64,000 nt of DNA from Thermasporomyces sp040195635. GTDB lineage: Bacteria; Actinomycetota; Actinomycetes; Propionibacteriales; Actinopolymorphaceae. Under the pieces are notes generated by a model. The model was not told the DNA's origin and ran no database searches. It worked only from the letters and a program-made list of their open reading frames with translations. The position numbers were made by a program, and so were the translations under genes. Shown piece after piece: positions 32,494 to 41,160 of the stretch. How positions within the stretch are numbered: position 1 is the stretch's first letter; every line of letters begins with the position of its first letter. The stretch covers positions 310,001 through 374,000 of the forward strand of contig NZ_JBEFTX010000001.1 of the NCBI RefSeq assembly GCF_040195635.1. Direction: 5' to 3'.

Positions 32494-33436
32494 CCCCCAG
32501 ATAGGCGGCGATGACGGCCGGGTCGTCCCTCACCTCGGCAGGGGTACCGTCGGCGATCTTCTTGCCGAACTCCAGCACCACGATCCGGTCGGTCACACCC
32601 ATCACGACCCGCATGTCGTGGTCGATCAGCAGGACGGTGTAGCCGTCGTCCCGGATCCGGCGGATGAGGTCCATCAACTGGTCCTTCTCCGCCGGGTTGA
32701 AGCCGGCCGCCGGCTCGTCGAGGCAGAGCAGCTTCGGCTCGGTGGCGAGTGCTCGGGCGATCTCCAGCCGGCGCTGGTAGCCGTACGGCAGGTTCCGCGC
32801 TCGGTCAGCCGCCCGGTCTGCGATCCCTACGAACTCCAGGAGTGCCATGGCGCGTTCGACACCCTCCCGCTCCTCCCGCCAGTGCCGGGGGAACCTGCAC
32901 AGCGCGCCCGACACGCTCGTGCGGTGCCGCGCGTCGGTGCCGACGACGACGTTCTCCAACGCGGTCATGCCTTCGAAGAGCCGGATGTTCTGGAACGTCC
33001 TGGCGATGCCCCGCCGGGTTATCTGGTGCCGCTTGGTACGACCGAGTGGCCTTCCCTCCAGCTGGATCTCGCCCGAAGTCGGCCGGTAGACACCGGTCAT
33101 GGCGTTGAAGCAGGAGGTCTTGCCGGCACCGTTGGGGCCGATCAGGCCGAGAATCTCGCCACGCTTGATCGCGAACGACACCGAGTCGAGCGCCACCAGG
33201 CCACCGAACCGCAGGCTCACGTCCCGGAGCTCGAGCAGCGTCCCACCGACCTCGACGTCGATCTCCCGGTCGGGTGCGACGGCTTCGGCGACCTCGGCGA
33301 AGTGCTCGGCGCGTTCGGCCGCGGTCATGTCGCGGACCTCGACCGACAGCCCTTCGCCGGCGGGCGGCGTCGTCACCGGGTCCACCGCGGTGCGGTCGTC
33401 GCTGACGGGCGCACTCTCCTCTGGCCGACCACTCAT
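32471..33436 (-). CDS. livG: Branched-chain amino acid ABC transporter, ATPase LivG with N-terminal extension
   Basis: A 321-residue ABC ATPase. The conserved LivG core starts near residue 67 (LELRDVSLRFGGLVAL) with Walker A GPNGAGKTS, GIARTFQNIRLFEGMT, NLPYGYQRRLEIARAL as the signature region and LLCLDEPAAGFNP as Walker B. The first 65 residues are an acidic, Pro-rich extension not seen in typical 255-residue LivG. A later start is possible, but the ATG at 33436 overlaps the livM stop by 4 bp, which supports the long form. Confidence 0.92.
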   Translation of the reverse strand: MSGRPEESAPVSDDRTAVDPVTTPPAGEGLSVEVRDMTAAERAEHFAEVAEAVAPDREIDVEVGGTLLELRDVSLRFGGLVALDSVSFAIKRGEILGLIGPNGAGKTSCFNAMTGVYRPTSGEIQLEGRPLGRTKRHQITRRGIARTFQNIRLFEGMTALENVVVGTDARHRTSVSGALCRFPRHWREEREGVERAMALLEFVGIADRAADRARNLPYGYQRRLEIARALATEPKLLCLDEPAAGFNPAEKDQLMDLIRRIRDDGYTVLLIDHDMRVVMGVTDRIVVLEFGKKIADGTPAEVRDDPAVIAAYLGVVDDATA

Positions 33437-34578
33437 GCGTTCACCCCCTTGCCGGAGTCGGTGAGGGCGCTTTCGGTCCCGGCCTGCTCAGGCCGGCCGA
33501 CCAGCCGTACGTACGCCTGCCGGCCGCGGGCGAGCAGCCGCTGTCGCGCGCCCATGAGGCCCTGCGGGCGGAAGACCATGAGGACGATGAGGGCGATACC
33601 GAACATCAGGAAGCGGTACTCCGGTGCCAACTGGAGCCGGTCGGGCACATACGAGATCACGAGCGCACCCAGCAGGACTCCGACCTTGTTGCCCGATCCG
33701 CCGAGAACGACGGCCGCGACGAAGAGGATGGACGTCACCACGTCGAAGCGTTGGTTGTTGACGAACCCGATCTGTCCCGCGTACAGAACGCCGGAGAGCC
33801 CTCCGACCGCTGCGCCCATGACGAACGCCCACACCTTGAACTTGAACGTGGGCACGCCCATCAGTTCGGCGGCGTCCTCGTCCTCACGGATCGCGACCCA
33901 GGCACGACCGACCCGGCTGCGTTCGAGATTTCCGACCAGCAGGAGGATCACGATGATGAACGTCACCGTGAGCCAGTACCACGGCTTGCCGTCGGTCTGG
34001 GTGAAGATCGGCGACCCGTCGGCATAGGTGCCTGGAGGGCGTCCGACCTCCTGGAAGCCCCGGTTTCCCCGCAGCGGTTCGACGTTGTCGGCGAGGAGCC
34101 GCACCATCTCACCGAAGCCCAGGGTGACGATCGCGAGGTAGTCGCCACGTAACCGCAAGGTGGGAGTGCCGATGACGACGCCGGAGATCATCGTGATGAT
34201 CATGGCCACCGGGACCACGACCATCCACGAGTATTCGGGGTTGGTGAGGAACGAGTCGGGGCTTGTCATGATCGCCGCGACGTACGCACCGATGGCGAAG
34301 AACCCGACGTAACCGAGATCCAGCAGCCCGGCCTGTCCGAGCACGATGTTGAGCCCGAGCGCGATCAGCCCGAAGCGAGCCGCGTTGAACAGCGCGAGCT
34401 CGTAGTCGGTCCACGGTTCCGTCGTCAGCGGGAAGACGTTGAGGACCGGAAGCAGATAGACCAGGACGAGCAGCGGGATGATCAGCACCCAGTGCTGGGC
34501 CCGGCTGAGCGAGTTCCACCGGTCCCGGACCTGCTGGCCGAACGGCACGCGGTCGGTCGCGACCCACCGGCCGGTCAT
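33433..34578 (-). CDS. livM: Branched-chain amino acid ABC transporter, permease LivM
   Basis: A 381-residue permease with about nine membrane segments, starting near LSRAQHWVLIIPLLVLVYLLP. It carries the LivM signatures ALGLNIVLGQAGLLDLGYVGFFAIGAY in the first half and SRVGRAWVAIREDEDAAELMG, the cytoplasmic coupling loop that docks on the ATPases. A long extracytoplasmic loop (FQEVGRPPGTYADGSPIFTQ) lies in between. It overlaps livH and livG by 4 bp each, so the four transport genes are translated as a coupled unit. Confidence 0.92.
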   Translation of the reverse strand: MTGRWVATDRVPFGQQVRDRWNSLSRAQHWVLIIPLLVLVYLLPVLNVFPLTTEPWTDYELALFNAARFGLIALGLNIVLGQAGLLDLGYVGFFAIGAYVAAIMTSPDSFLTNPEYSWMVVVPVAMIITMISGVVIGTPTLRLRGDYLAIVTLGFGEMVRLLADNVEPLRGNRGFQEVGRPPGTYADGSPIFTQTDGKPWYWLTVTFIIVILLLVGNLERSRVGRAWVAIREDEDAAELMGVPTFKFKVWAFVMGAAVGGLSGVLYAGQIGFVNNQRFDVVTSILFVAAVVLGGSGNKVGVLLGALVISYVPDRLQLAPEYRFLMFGIALIVLMVFRPQGLMGARQRLLARGRQAYVRLVGRPEQAGTESALTDSGKGVNA

Positions 34579-35585
34579 ACCCGCGCCCTTCCGAGCGACT
34601 CACCGAGGATGCCGGTGGGCCGGACCATCAGGATGCCGATGAGCAGGACGAACGCCACGACATCTCGCCACTCACCACCGAAGAACGACTGGCCGTAGTT
34701 TTCCACCACGCCGAGCAGGAGACCGCCGACGAGGGCTCCCCGGAGATTGCCGATGCCGCCGAGGACCGCGGCCGTGAACGCCTTGATTCCCAGGAGGAAG
34801 CCACCGTTGTACAACACACCCTGGGGAATCTGCATGATGTAGAAGAGCGCGGCAGCGCCGGCGAGAACCCCGCCGAGAATGAACGTCAGCATGATGACGC
34901 GCTCTTTGTTGACGCCCATCAACGCGGCGGTGTCGGGGTCCTGCGCGACGGCCCGGATGCCGCGCCCGAGCCGGGTGCGGTTGATGAACTGGTCGGCGAA
35001 GACCAGCAGCGCGATAGCGGCCACGAAGACGATGATCTGGATCTGGGTGATCCGCGTGGTCCCGAACTCGAACACCGCCTCGGGAGCGAGCAACCGAATC
35101 GCCGGCTCCGGGTTGCCGCCCCGCCAGATGAGGAAGATCTGCTGGATGGCGAACGACGCGCCGATCGCGGTGATGAGGAACACGAGCCGGGGTGCGTTCC
35201 GCCGTCGTAATGGGCGATAGGCCACGCGCTCGAGCACCAGCGCGATCACGCCCGCACAGATCATCGCCACCAGCCCTGCCAAGGCGAGGTTGACGATCAG
35301 CGGCCCGAGCCCGCTGTCGATCGTCGGGCCCGGTTCGTACCCGAGGAACACGAATGTCGTGTACGCCGCGAAGGCGCCGACGATGAAGACCTCCGAGTGC
35401 GCGAAGTTGATCAGCTTCAGGACGCCGTAGACGAGGGTGTATCCGATGGCCACCAACGCGTAGATGCTGCCGTAGGCGAGACCGTCGATCGTGTTTGCCC
35501 AGAACCGGTCGATCAGCAGGTCGGTGTTGAAGTCGACCCAGCCGCCGCTGGCCTGGATGAGGCCGGTCGCAAGGTGGAGTGTCAC
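34575..35585 (-). CDS. livH: Branched-chain amino acid ABC transporter, permease LivH
   Basis: A 336-residue permease with eight or so membrane helices. Signatures are GLAYGSIYALVAIGYTLVYG and KLINFAHSEVFIVGAFAAY near the N-terminus, then RTRLGRGIRAVAQDPDTAALMGV (coupling loop) and FTAAVLGGIGNLRGALVGG near the C-terminus. It forms the membrane pore with LivM. The gene is 101 bp after the binding-protein gene and overlaps livM by 4 bp. Confidence 0.92.
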   Translation of the reverse strand: MTLHLATGLIQASGGWVDFNTDLLIDRFWANTIDGLAYGSIYALVAIGYTLVYGVLKLINFAHSEVFIVGAFAAYTTFVFLGYEPGPTIDSGLGPLIVNLALAGLVAMICAGVIALVLERVAYRPLRRRNAPRLVFLITAIGASFAIQQIFLIWRGGNPEPAIRLLAPEAVFEFGTTRITQIQIIVFVAAIALLVFADQFINRTRLGRGIRAVAQDPDTAALMGVNKERVIMLTFILGGVLAGAAALFYIMQIPQGVLYNGGFLLGIKAFTAAVLGGIGNLRGALVGGLLLGVVENYGQSFFGGEWRDVVAFVLLIGILMVRPTGILGESLGRARV

Positions 35586-35686
35586 GCAGACGTCCGTCCG
35601 TTGTGGTCGAGGTCGGCGGCGACGTGGGTGGGGCGCGGAGCACCGAGGTCAACTCGGGCTTGCCGCGCCCCGTCCCGTCGCCGGAC

Positions 35687-36925
35687 TTACTTGCTGAGGT
35701 CCTTCAGGTGGGCAATCTCACCGTCCCTGACCTCGTACATCCAGATCGGCGTTTCAGTGAGCTCACCTGTTTCGTCCCACTTGAACTGCTTGGTCAGTCC
35801 CTGGCCTTCGTAGTTCTTCACGAAGTCGAGCACTGCCGCGCGGTCCTCGGCGCCCTGGTCCAGCGCCTGCAGAAGGATCGTGGTCGCGTCGTAACCCTCG
35901 GGCGAGTAGGTCGAGGGATCCCTGTCCGACAGCGCCTTGAAGTTCTTGGAGAACTCCTCGAACCCCGCGGAGGGCAGGCACGGGCAGCTGAGGTAGACGC
36001 CCTCGGCGGCGTCACCGGCGTTCTTGACGAACTCGTCATCGCGAACACCGTCAGGCGCGACGACCGACCCCTCGAAACCGCCGTCCCGCAGCTGCTGGAC
36101 GAACGGTGACGCCTCGGGGTAGTAGCCCGAGAAGAAGACCGCGTCCGGGGCAGCGGAGGTGATCTCGCCCACGACCGCGGAGAACTCCTTCTGGCCGGTC
36201 TTGATCTTCGGCTCGCAGGCGACCTTGCTGCCGAGCGCCTCGGTCGTCAGGTCGGCGAGCCCGATGCCGTACTCGGAGTCGTCACGGACGACACAGACCT
36301 TCTTGGCCTTGAGGGTGTCGGAGATGAACGTCGCAACGGCCGGGGCCTGCGACGCGTCGTTGCCGAGCCCTCGGTAGAACGTCTTCCAGCCGTTCGTCGA
36401 CAGCCCGGGGTTGGTCGCCGACGGGCTGACCGTCACCAGGCCGGCATCATTGAACGCCTTGCCGACGGCCTTCGACTCACCGGAGAACGGCAGACCGATC
36501 ACACCAAGGATCGACGGGTCGTTGATGGCCTGGGTGACGACGCCAGGGGCCTTGTCAGGACTGCCCTCCGAGTCGAACTCCTTCAACTTCACCTGGCAAC
36601 CAGGGTTGGCCTCGTTGTGCTCCTTCACCGCAAGGCGTACGCCGTGCAGGATGTTGAGGCCCAGGGCCGCGCTGGCACCGGCGATCGTGCCGATGTAGGC
36701 GATCGACGTGCCCTTTGCACATTTGCCCTGCCCGTCGCCGGCGGGCAGGACAGCGCCCGTGGGGATCGGCGGGGCAGCGTCGGGCTTGACTGCGACCCGG
36801 CCCGGCGCGCTGTCGGACTCGGTGGTGTCACTGTTGGACCCGCCTGTGTTCTGCGCGCACGAAGCGAGGCTCAGCGAAACCACCGCTGCCAACGCCACGG
36901 CCCGCACCAGTCGTGCTTTGTACAC
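35687..36925 (-). CDS. livK: Branched-chain amino acid ABC transporter, substrate-binding lipoprotein
   Basis: A 412-residue extracytoplasmic lipoprotein from GTG 36925, chosen because GGAGG lies 5 nt before it. The signal peptide ends in a lipobox (SLASC) with Cys23 as the lipidated residue. A Ser/Thr/Asp linker and a type I periplasmic-binding fold follow: IAYIGTIAGASAALGLNILHG, FDSEGSPDKAPGVV, VIGLPFSGESKAVG and YSPEGYDATTILLQAL. It delivers amino acids to LivHM and is the first gene of the liv operon. An upstream pair of CACGTCATG repeats may regulate it. Confidence 0.92.
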   Translation of the reverse strand: MYKARLVRAVALAAVVSLSLASCAQNTGGSNSDTTESDSAPGRVAVKPDAAPPIPTGAVLPAGDGQGKCAKGTSIAYIGTIAGASAALGLNILHGVRLAVKEHNEANPGCQVKLKEFDSEGSPDKAPGVVTQAINDPSILGVIGLPFSGESKAVGKAFNDAGLVTVSPSATNPGLSTNGWKTFYRGLGNDASQAPAVATFISDTLKAKKVCVVRDDSEYGIGLADLTTEALGSKVACEPKIKTGQKEFSAVVGEITSAAPDAVFFSGYYPEASPFVQQLRDGGFEGSVVAPDGVRDDEFVKNAGDAAEGVYLSCPCLPSAGFEEFSKNFKALSDRDPSTYSPEGYDATTILLQALDQGAEDRAAVLDFVKNYEGQGLTKQFKWDETGELTETPIWMYEVRDGEIAHLKDLSK

Positions 36926-37326
36926 GAATACCTCCATAGCCACCCACACGTCATGGTGTCGCGGCAGTCACGTCATGTGACAGGCGCCTGCCGACCGGTG
37001 CCGGAACCTACTGCGGACCGAGCCGGCACGACAAGTCCCGCCACAGGGGGGACGCCGGTCTCAAAGGTGTTCCGCAGCGGGAATGGCCACCGCTGTCGAG
37101 GCTCCGTGGGAGGTGCCGTGGTCAGGAGCGGTGCCACGATCGCACCTGCGCCCAGGTCGGATGTCCGACCCACGATTCCTCCCGATGCCGCATGATTCGG
37201 CGCACGTCGCGCCGCCCCCGTACTTCACGGAGTGTGCAGAGACTAGCTGTACGGGGGCACTCCGGTGAACGGACCCGGGGACGCTCTTACCGTCTCGTAA
37301 CTCTGGACGCCCCCATGTCGGGAAAA
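36926..37326 (-). other. 401-bp intergenic region upstream of livK
   Basis: No gene is supported here. The stretch next to livK holds two CACGTCATG copies. The remainder has no recognisable RNA, hairpin terminator or sigma-70-type promoter that I would defend. It probably contains the liv operon promoter and the end of the ANTAR regulator transcript. Confidence 0.6.
36947..36981. promoter_or_regulatory. Candidate operator: paired CACGTCATG repeats upstream of livK
   Basis: CACGTCATG occurs at 36947-36955 and again at 36969-36977, exactly 22 bp apart, so both face the same side of the helix. The second copy lies within a longer inverted repeat, GTCAC-N5-GTGAC (36967-36981), and the first within CACGTCATGGTG. 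The pair sits 22-56 bp upstream of the livK start. This looks like a dimer-binding operator for an amino-acid or nitrogen regulator, but the protein is unknown. Confidence 0.45.
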
Positions 37327-37968
37327 TCACCCAGTCGGAGCCTCTGGATCGCCTGACTCGCCACCGTCCGCAATCACGTTGTCACTTTCGTCCACCACAA
37401 GTTGAGCGACGCGGCGCATCGGGACGCGCTTGTCCATCGCCGTCTTCTGGATCCAGCGGAAGGCGTCGGGCTCGCTGAGATCGAACTTCTGCTGCAGCAG
37501 GGACTTCGCGCGCTCGACCAGTTTGCGGGTCTCGAGCCGCTCGGCGAGTCCGGCGACCTCATGTTCGAGTTGGACGCGCTCGGTGAACCTCGAGACGGCG
37601 ATCTCGATGGCCGGGACGAGATCGGCCTTGGTGAACGGTTTGACGAGGTAGGCCATCGCTCCCGCGGCGCTTGCGCGGTTGACGAGATCGCGCTGGCTGA
37701 ATGCCGTGAGGATGATCACCGGACAGATGCCCTCGTCGCCGATGCGTTCGGCCACGGTGATGCCGTCGAGCTTGGGCATCTTGACGTCGAGGATCGCGAG
37801 ATCCGGCCGCAGCTCACGGACGAGCGCGAGGGCACTGTCGCCGTCGGCCGCCTGGCCGATCACGTCGTAGCCTTCTTCACCCAGCATCTCCGCGAGGTCG
37901 AGCCGGATGAGCGCCTCGTCCTCTGCGAGGACGACCCGGCGTGGTTGGCGCTCGGTCGGGTTGGTCAC
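37327..37968 (-). CDS. pdtaR: ANTAR-domain response regulator (PdtaR-like)
   Basis: A 213-residue protein from GTG 37968 with GAGGATT 6 nt upstream. The receiver domain has the acidic pair in LAEDEALIRLDLAEML, phosphoacceptor Asp in LAILDVKMPKLDGITV, Thr in IILTAFSQ and Lys in VKPFTKADL. A coiled linker and a C-terminal ANTAR domain follow (ETRKLVERAKSLLQQKF, then EPDAFRWIQKTAMDKR). ANTAR proteins bind paired RNA hairpins and prevent transcription termination. Rv1626/PdtaR is the closest recognisable type. It lies upstream of livK in the same orientation, so riboregulation of nitrogen or amino-acid genes is plausible but unproven. Confidence 0.9.
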   Translation of the reverse strand: MTNPTERQPRRVVLAEDEALIRLDLAEMLGEEGYDVIGQAADGDSALALVRELRPDLAILDVKMPKLDGITVAERIGDEGICPVIILTAFSQRDLVNRASAAGAMAYLVKPFTKADLVPAIEIAVSRFTERVQLEHEVAGLAERLETRKLVERAKSLLQQKFDLSEPDAFRWIQKTAMDKRVPMRRVAQLVVDESDNVIADGGESGDPEAPTG

Positions 37969-38077
37969 GGCGCAATCCTCCTGCCCAGAGCTGCACGATG
38001 CGAGCGCCGCCAGCGTACCCGTCCACCGCCACCTCCAGCCCGTCGACATGACCCGGTAGGATTCGTTCGGGCACTTC

Positions 38078-38160
38078 GCCGGGTTGATGGAACGGTAGAC
38101 ATGATGGCCTCAAAAGCCATTGTCCGAAAGGGCGTGTGGGTTCGAATCCCACACCCGGCA
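38078..38160 (+). tRNA. tRNA-Leu (anticodon CAA)
   Basis: A complete class II cloverleaf. Acceptor GCCGGGT (38078-38084) pairs with ACCCGGC (38153-38159), and A at 38160 is the discriminator. The anticodon stem ATGGC/GCCAT encloses loop CTCAAAA with CAA at 38111-38113. There is a long variable arm (TGTCCGAAAGGGCG) and a T-arm GTGGG-TTCGAAT-CCCAC. The 3' CCA is not encoded. It reads UUG leucine codons, which are rare in this GC-rich genome. A LAGLIDADG protein gene follows 45 bp downstream. Confidence 0.97.
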
Positions 38161-38205
38161 CAGCTGACGTGATGCATTGTCGGTGGATGTTGGGAGCATG
38201 GCAGT

Positions 38206-38985
38206 GTGCCCCATATCAGGCCGCAGGAACTCGTCGACCTCAGTTTCCTCCTCACCGACGCCGGTCTCCGGGATCGGGATAATGCGACTGTCTGCGGAGT
38301 CGCCCTCGAGACGATTCGACGGTGGCGTCGACTCTATCGCCGGCGCGGACTGCGACGAGGACAGGTTCACTCGACCGTCCCCTGCCCACGCTGCGGTGAA
38401 GCCGTGCTCGACCGTGCAGCATATGCACTGATACTGGGTTGGTATCTCGGCGACGGACACATCGCACATCAGCACGACGGCGTCTACTCGCTGGCCATCT
38501 ACAGCGACCACCGATACCCGCGCCTCACCATCGAGATCGCGGATACGTTGGCGAGGATAAAGTCTGGCGGCCGGGTCCATACCCGACAGCAGCCGGGTTG
38601 TACCGAGATAAAGCTCACCTGGAAGCACTGGCCGTGTTTGTTTCCGCAGCACGGGCCAGGCATGAAACACACTCGACCTATTGTGCTGGAATCCTGGCAG
38701 CGCGAAATCGTCGAAGAATACCCCGGCAGGTTCCTGCGTGGGCTTTTCCATTCCGACGGCTGCCGCATCATCAACTGGACCGTACGCACGGTGAATGGAA
38801 CGCCGAAGCGATATGAATATCCGCGTTACTTCTTCACCAATGCCTCCGCCGACATCCGTGCCCTCTGCACGTGGGCACTAGACCTGCTCGGGATCGCCTG
38901 GCGGCAGCCCAACCCACGGCAGATCTCGGTGGCTCGGCGAGAGGCAGTCGCCGCCCTCGACGCCCATGTCGGACCGAAGTCCTGA
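38206..38985 (+). CDS. Free-standing LAGLIDADG-type endonuclease-like protein with HTH and zinc knuckle
   Basis: A 259-residue protein from GTG 38206 with GGGAG 9 nt upstream. The N-terminus has a helix-turn-helix-like segment (CGVALETIRRWRRLYRRRG) and a CPRCGE half-zinc ribbon. Two LAGLIDADG helices follow: ALILGWYLGDGHIAH near residue 75 and FLRGLFHSDGCRI near 190, each with its acidic residue, plus a conserved block FPQHGPGMKHTRPIVLE. The architecture matches an actinobacterial family of solo LAGLIDADG proteins annotated as regulators or endonucleases. No intron or intein surrounds it. Several AT-richer patches, such as AAGCGATATGAATATCCGCG, contrast with neighbours and suggest horizontal entry next to the tRNA. 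Confidence 0.85.
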   Translation: MPHIRPQELVDLSFLLTDAGLRDRDNATVCGVALETIRRWRRLYRRRGLRRGQVHSTVPCPRCGEAVLDRAAYALILGWYLGDGHIAHQHDGVYSLAIYSDHRYPRLTIEIADTLARIKSGGRVHTRQQPGCTEIKLTWKHWPCLFPQHGPGMKHTRPIVLESWQREIVEEYPGRFLRGLFHSDGCRIINWTVRTVNGTPKRYEYPRYFFTNASADIRALCTWALDLLGIAWRQPNPRQISVARREAVAALDAHVGPKS

Positions 38986-39139
38986 AGTCGGCGGCTCCAG
39001 CCGGCCAGTTCGTAGGTACTGGAATCCCCCTGGCATGGAGCGATATCTTCTGCGATATCTCTGGCGAGGACAGGGCACCGACTCCGGGCCGCTGAACACC
39101 AGAGTGCCCGCCCAACCGCAGAACACCGAGGAGGTCGTC

Positions 39140-39658
39140 GTGGCCGAGAGACTCACCGACGAGCCCACCGGGCCCAACTCCGACCCCGCCGGCTCCGCCC
39201 GCCCGCCGAGCCCCGCTGAACCAGATACCCCCGAAGGTCCGGAGACACTCCTCCTGAGAGCGCTCGGGAGCCTTCCCGAAGCGCAGCGCCGCGATGTCCT
39301 GCGCTGGCTGTTCGAACGCATTCCGCAGGCCGCGCCGCCGCTCCGCGACCTCGGCGCCCAGGCACCCGGCCCGGAAGCGGAGATCGCCAGATCGCTCGCC
39401 GCGCGACACGCGGCCCACCAGGGCCCCGGCGACACTGAGGCTGCCCGACAGGCGCTGCTGTTCGGAATGTCCGACCCGATGCGTGGTGACTACCAGATGG
39501 TGCCGGTACGCCTGCCGACGGCAGACCACGCACGGCTGCGGGCCTGGTCGCAGGAGCACGGGTTCGCCATGGCCACCATCATTCGCGGGTTGCTCGCCCG
39601 CTTCCTCGACGAGCAGCACCCGGGTTCGCCGGAGGCCGGGACGGCACCAGCGGGTTGA
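39140..39658 (+). CDS. Ribbon-helix-helix-like protein of unknown function
   Basis: A 172-residue protein from GTG 39140, chosen because GAGGAGG lies 5 nt upstream; longer in-frame starts exist. The N-terminal half is Pro/Ala/Glu-rich and probably disordered. A central helical part follows (LLLRALGSLPEAQRRDVLRW). The last 50 residues (MVPVRLPTADHARLRAWSQ, then IIRGLLARFLDEQ) look like a ribbon-helix-helix DNA-binding fold with a beta strand followed by two helices. It could be a small regulator or antitoxin, but no toxin gene adjoins it. It lies 154 bp after the LAGLIDADG gene and converges with pyk. Confidence 0.65.
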   Translation: MAERLTDEPTGPNSDPAGSARPPSPAEPDTPEGPETLLLRALGSLPEAQRRDVLRWLFERIPQAAPPLRDLGAQAPGPEAEIARSLAARHAAHQGPGDTEAARQALLFGMSDPMRGDYQMVPVRLPTADHARLRAWSQEHGFAMATIIRGLLARFLDEQHPGSPEAGTAPAG

Positions 39659-39696
39659 GACGACACGGGGTCACGACCCGACGCAGGACGGTCAGC

Positions 39697-41139
39697 TCAC
39701 AGCCGGTATGCCGGTGCTGCCTCGGTCACCGCGTCGCCGATCCGGTGGACTCGCAGTGCGTTGGTGGACCCCGGGATGCCTGGCGGACTACCGGCGACGA
39801 TCACCACGTTGTCGCCTCGGCGGCACCGGCCGACAGCGAGAAGTGACCGGTCGACCTGCTTCACCATCTCGTCGGTGTGCGCGACCGTGGGCGCGAGGAA
39901 CGTCTCGACTCCCCAGGTCAGCGCGAGCTGATGGCGGGTCTCCTCCTCCGGCGTGAACGCCAGAAGTGGTACCCGTGAGCGGTAGCGTGCCAGCCGCCGA
40001 GCGGTGTCACCGGACTGTGTGAAGGCGACGAGGAACTTCGCACCCAAACGCTCGGCCACCTCGGCGGCGGCCTTGGCGATCACCCCGCCCTTGGTACGAG
40101 GCTCCCACTGGATGCCTGCCACCCGTTCGAGACCGTGTTCCTCGGTGGTCTCGACGATCCGGGCCATCGTGCGTACGGCATCGATGGGATAGAGCCCGAC
40201 GCTGGTCTCCCCCGACAACATCACCGCGTCGGTCCCGTCGAGGACCGCGTTGGCGACGTCGGAAGCCTCGGCCCTGGTCGGCCGTGGTGCGTTGACCATG
40301 GACTCGAGCATCTGGGTGGCGACGATCACCGGCTTGGCGTTGGTGCGGGCGAGTTCAACGATCCGCTTCTGCACCAGGGGAACATCCTCGAGCGGCATCT
40401 CGACGCCGAGATCGCCACGGGCCACCATGAACCCGTCGAACGCGTCGATGATCTCGTCGAGGTTCTGGACCGCCTGGGGCTTCTCGATCTTCGCGATGAC
40501 CGGAAGCCGCACCTTCTCCTCCGCCATCACGCGCCGGACGTCCTCGACGTCGCGGGCGTTCCGGACGAACGACAGGGCGATCATGTCCGCCCGCAGGTGC
40601 AGCGCCCAGCGCAGGTCGTCGAGGTCCTTCTCCGACAGGGCAGGGACCGAGAGCCCCACACCCGGCAGGTTGAGGCCCTTGTGGTCCGACACCCGCCCAC
40701 CCACGACCACCCGGGTCACGACATCGGTGTCGGTCACGGACTCCACCTCGAGCGCGAGCCTGCCGTCGTCGACGAGGATGCTGTCTCCCGCGTCGACGTC
40801 GCGCGGCAGCCCTTCGTAGGTCGTCCCGCAGCGGGTGACGTCACCCACGCATTCCTGCGTGGTGATCGTGAAGCGGTCACCGTAGACGAGGTTGACCGAA
40901 CCGTCGGCGAACTTGCCGAGCCGGATCTTGGGTCCCTGCAGGTCGACGAGGATCCCGACCCCACGGCCGGCCTCCTCGGCAGCCTCGCGGACCAACCGGT
41001 AGATGCGTTCGTGCTCGGCGTGGCTGCCGTGACTCAGGTTGAGTCGGGCAACGTCGAGCCCGGCGTCCACGAGTTCGCCGATCCGCTCAGGTGTGGAGGT
41101 AGCGGGACCGAGGGTGCAAACAATCTTTGCGCGGCGCAC
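39697..41139 (-). CDS. pyk: Pyruvate kinase
   Basis: A 480-residue glycolytic enzyme converting phosphoenolpyruvate and ADP to pyruvate and ATP. It contains RRAKIVCTLGPATSTPERI, DVARLNLSHGSHAEH (active-site Arg/Asn/Ser), VPVIAKIEKPQAVQNLDEI with the catalytic lysine, FMVARGDLGVEMPLEDVPLVQKRI and VATQMLESM for cation and substrate binding. The C-terminal allosteric domain is present (ARYRSRVPLLAFTPEE). It is a standalone gene convergent with the RHH-like gene; proximity to the ANTAR regulator and liv genes is common in actinomycetes. Confidence 0.97.
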   Translation of the reverse strand: MRRAKIVCTLGPATSTPERIGELVDAGLDVARLNLSHGSHAEHERIYRLVREAAEEAGRGVGILVDLQGPKIRLGKFADGSVNLVYGDRFTITTQECVGDVTRCGTTYEGLPRDVDAGDSILVDDGRLALEVESVTDTDVVTRVVVGGRVSDHKGLNLPGVGLSVPALSEKDLDDLRWALHLRADMIALSFVRNARDVEDVRRVMAEEKVRLPVIAKIEKPQAVQNLDEIIDAFDGFMVARGDLGVEMPLEDVPLVQKRIVELARTNAKPVIVATQMLESMVNAPRPTRAEASDVANAVLDGTDAVMLSGETSVGLYPIDAVRTMARIVETTEEHGLERVAGIQWEPRTKGGVIAKAAAEVAERLGAKFLVAFTQSGDTARRLARYRSRVPLLAFTPEEETRHQLALTWGVETFLAPTVAHTDEMVKQVDRSLLAVGRCRRGDNVVIVAGSPPGIPGSTNALRVHRIGDAVTEAAPAYRL

Positions 41140-41160
41140 AAAGCCGACTCTATGCCTGCG

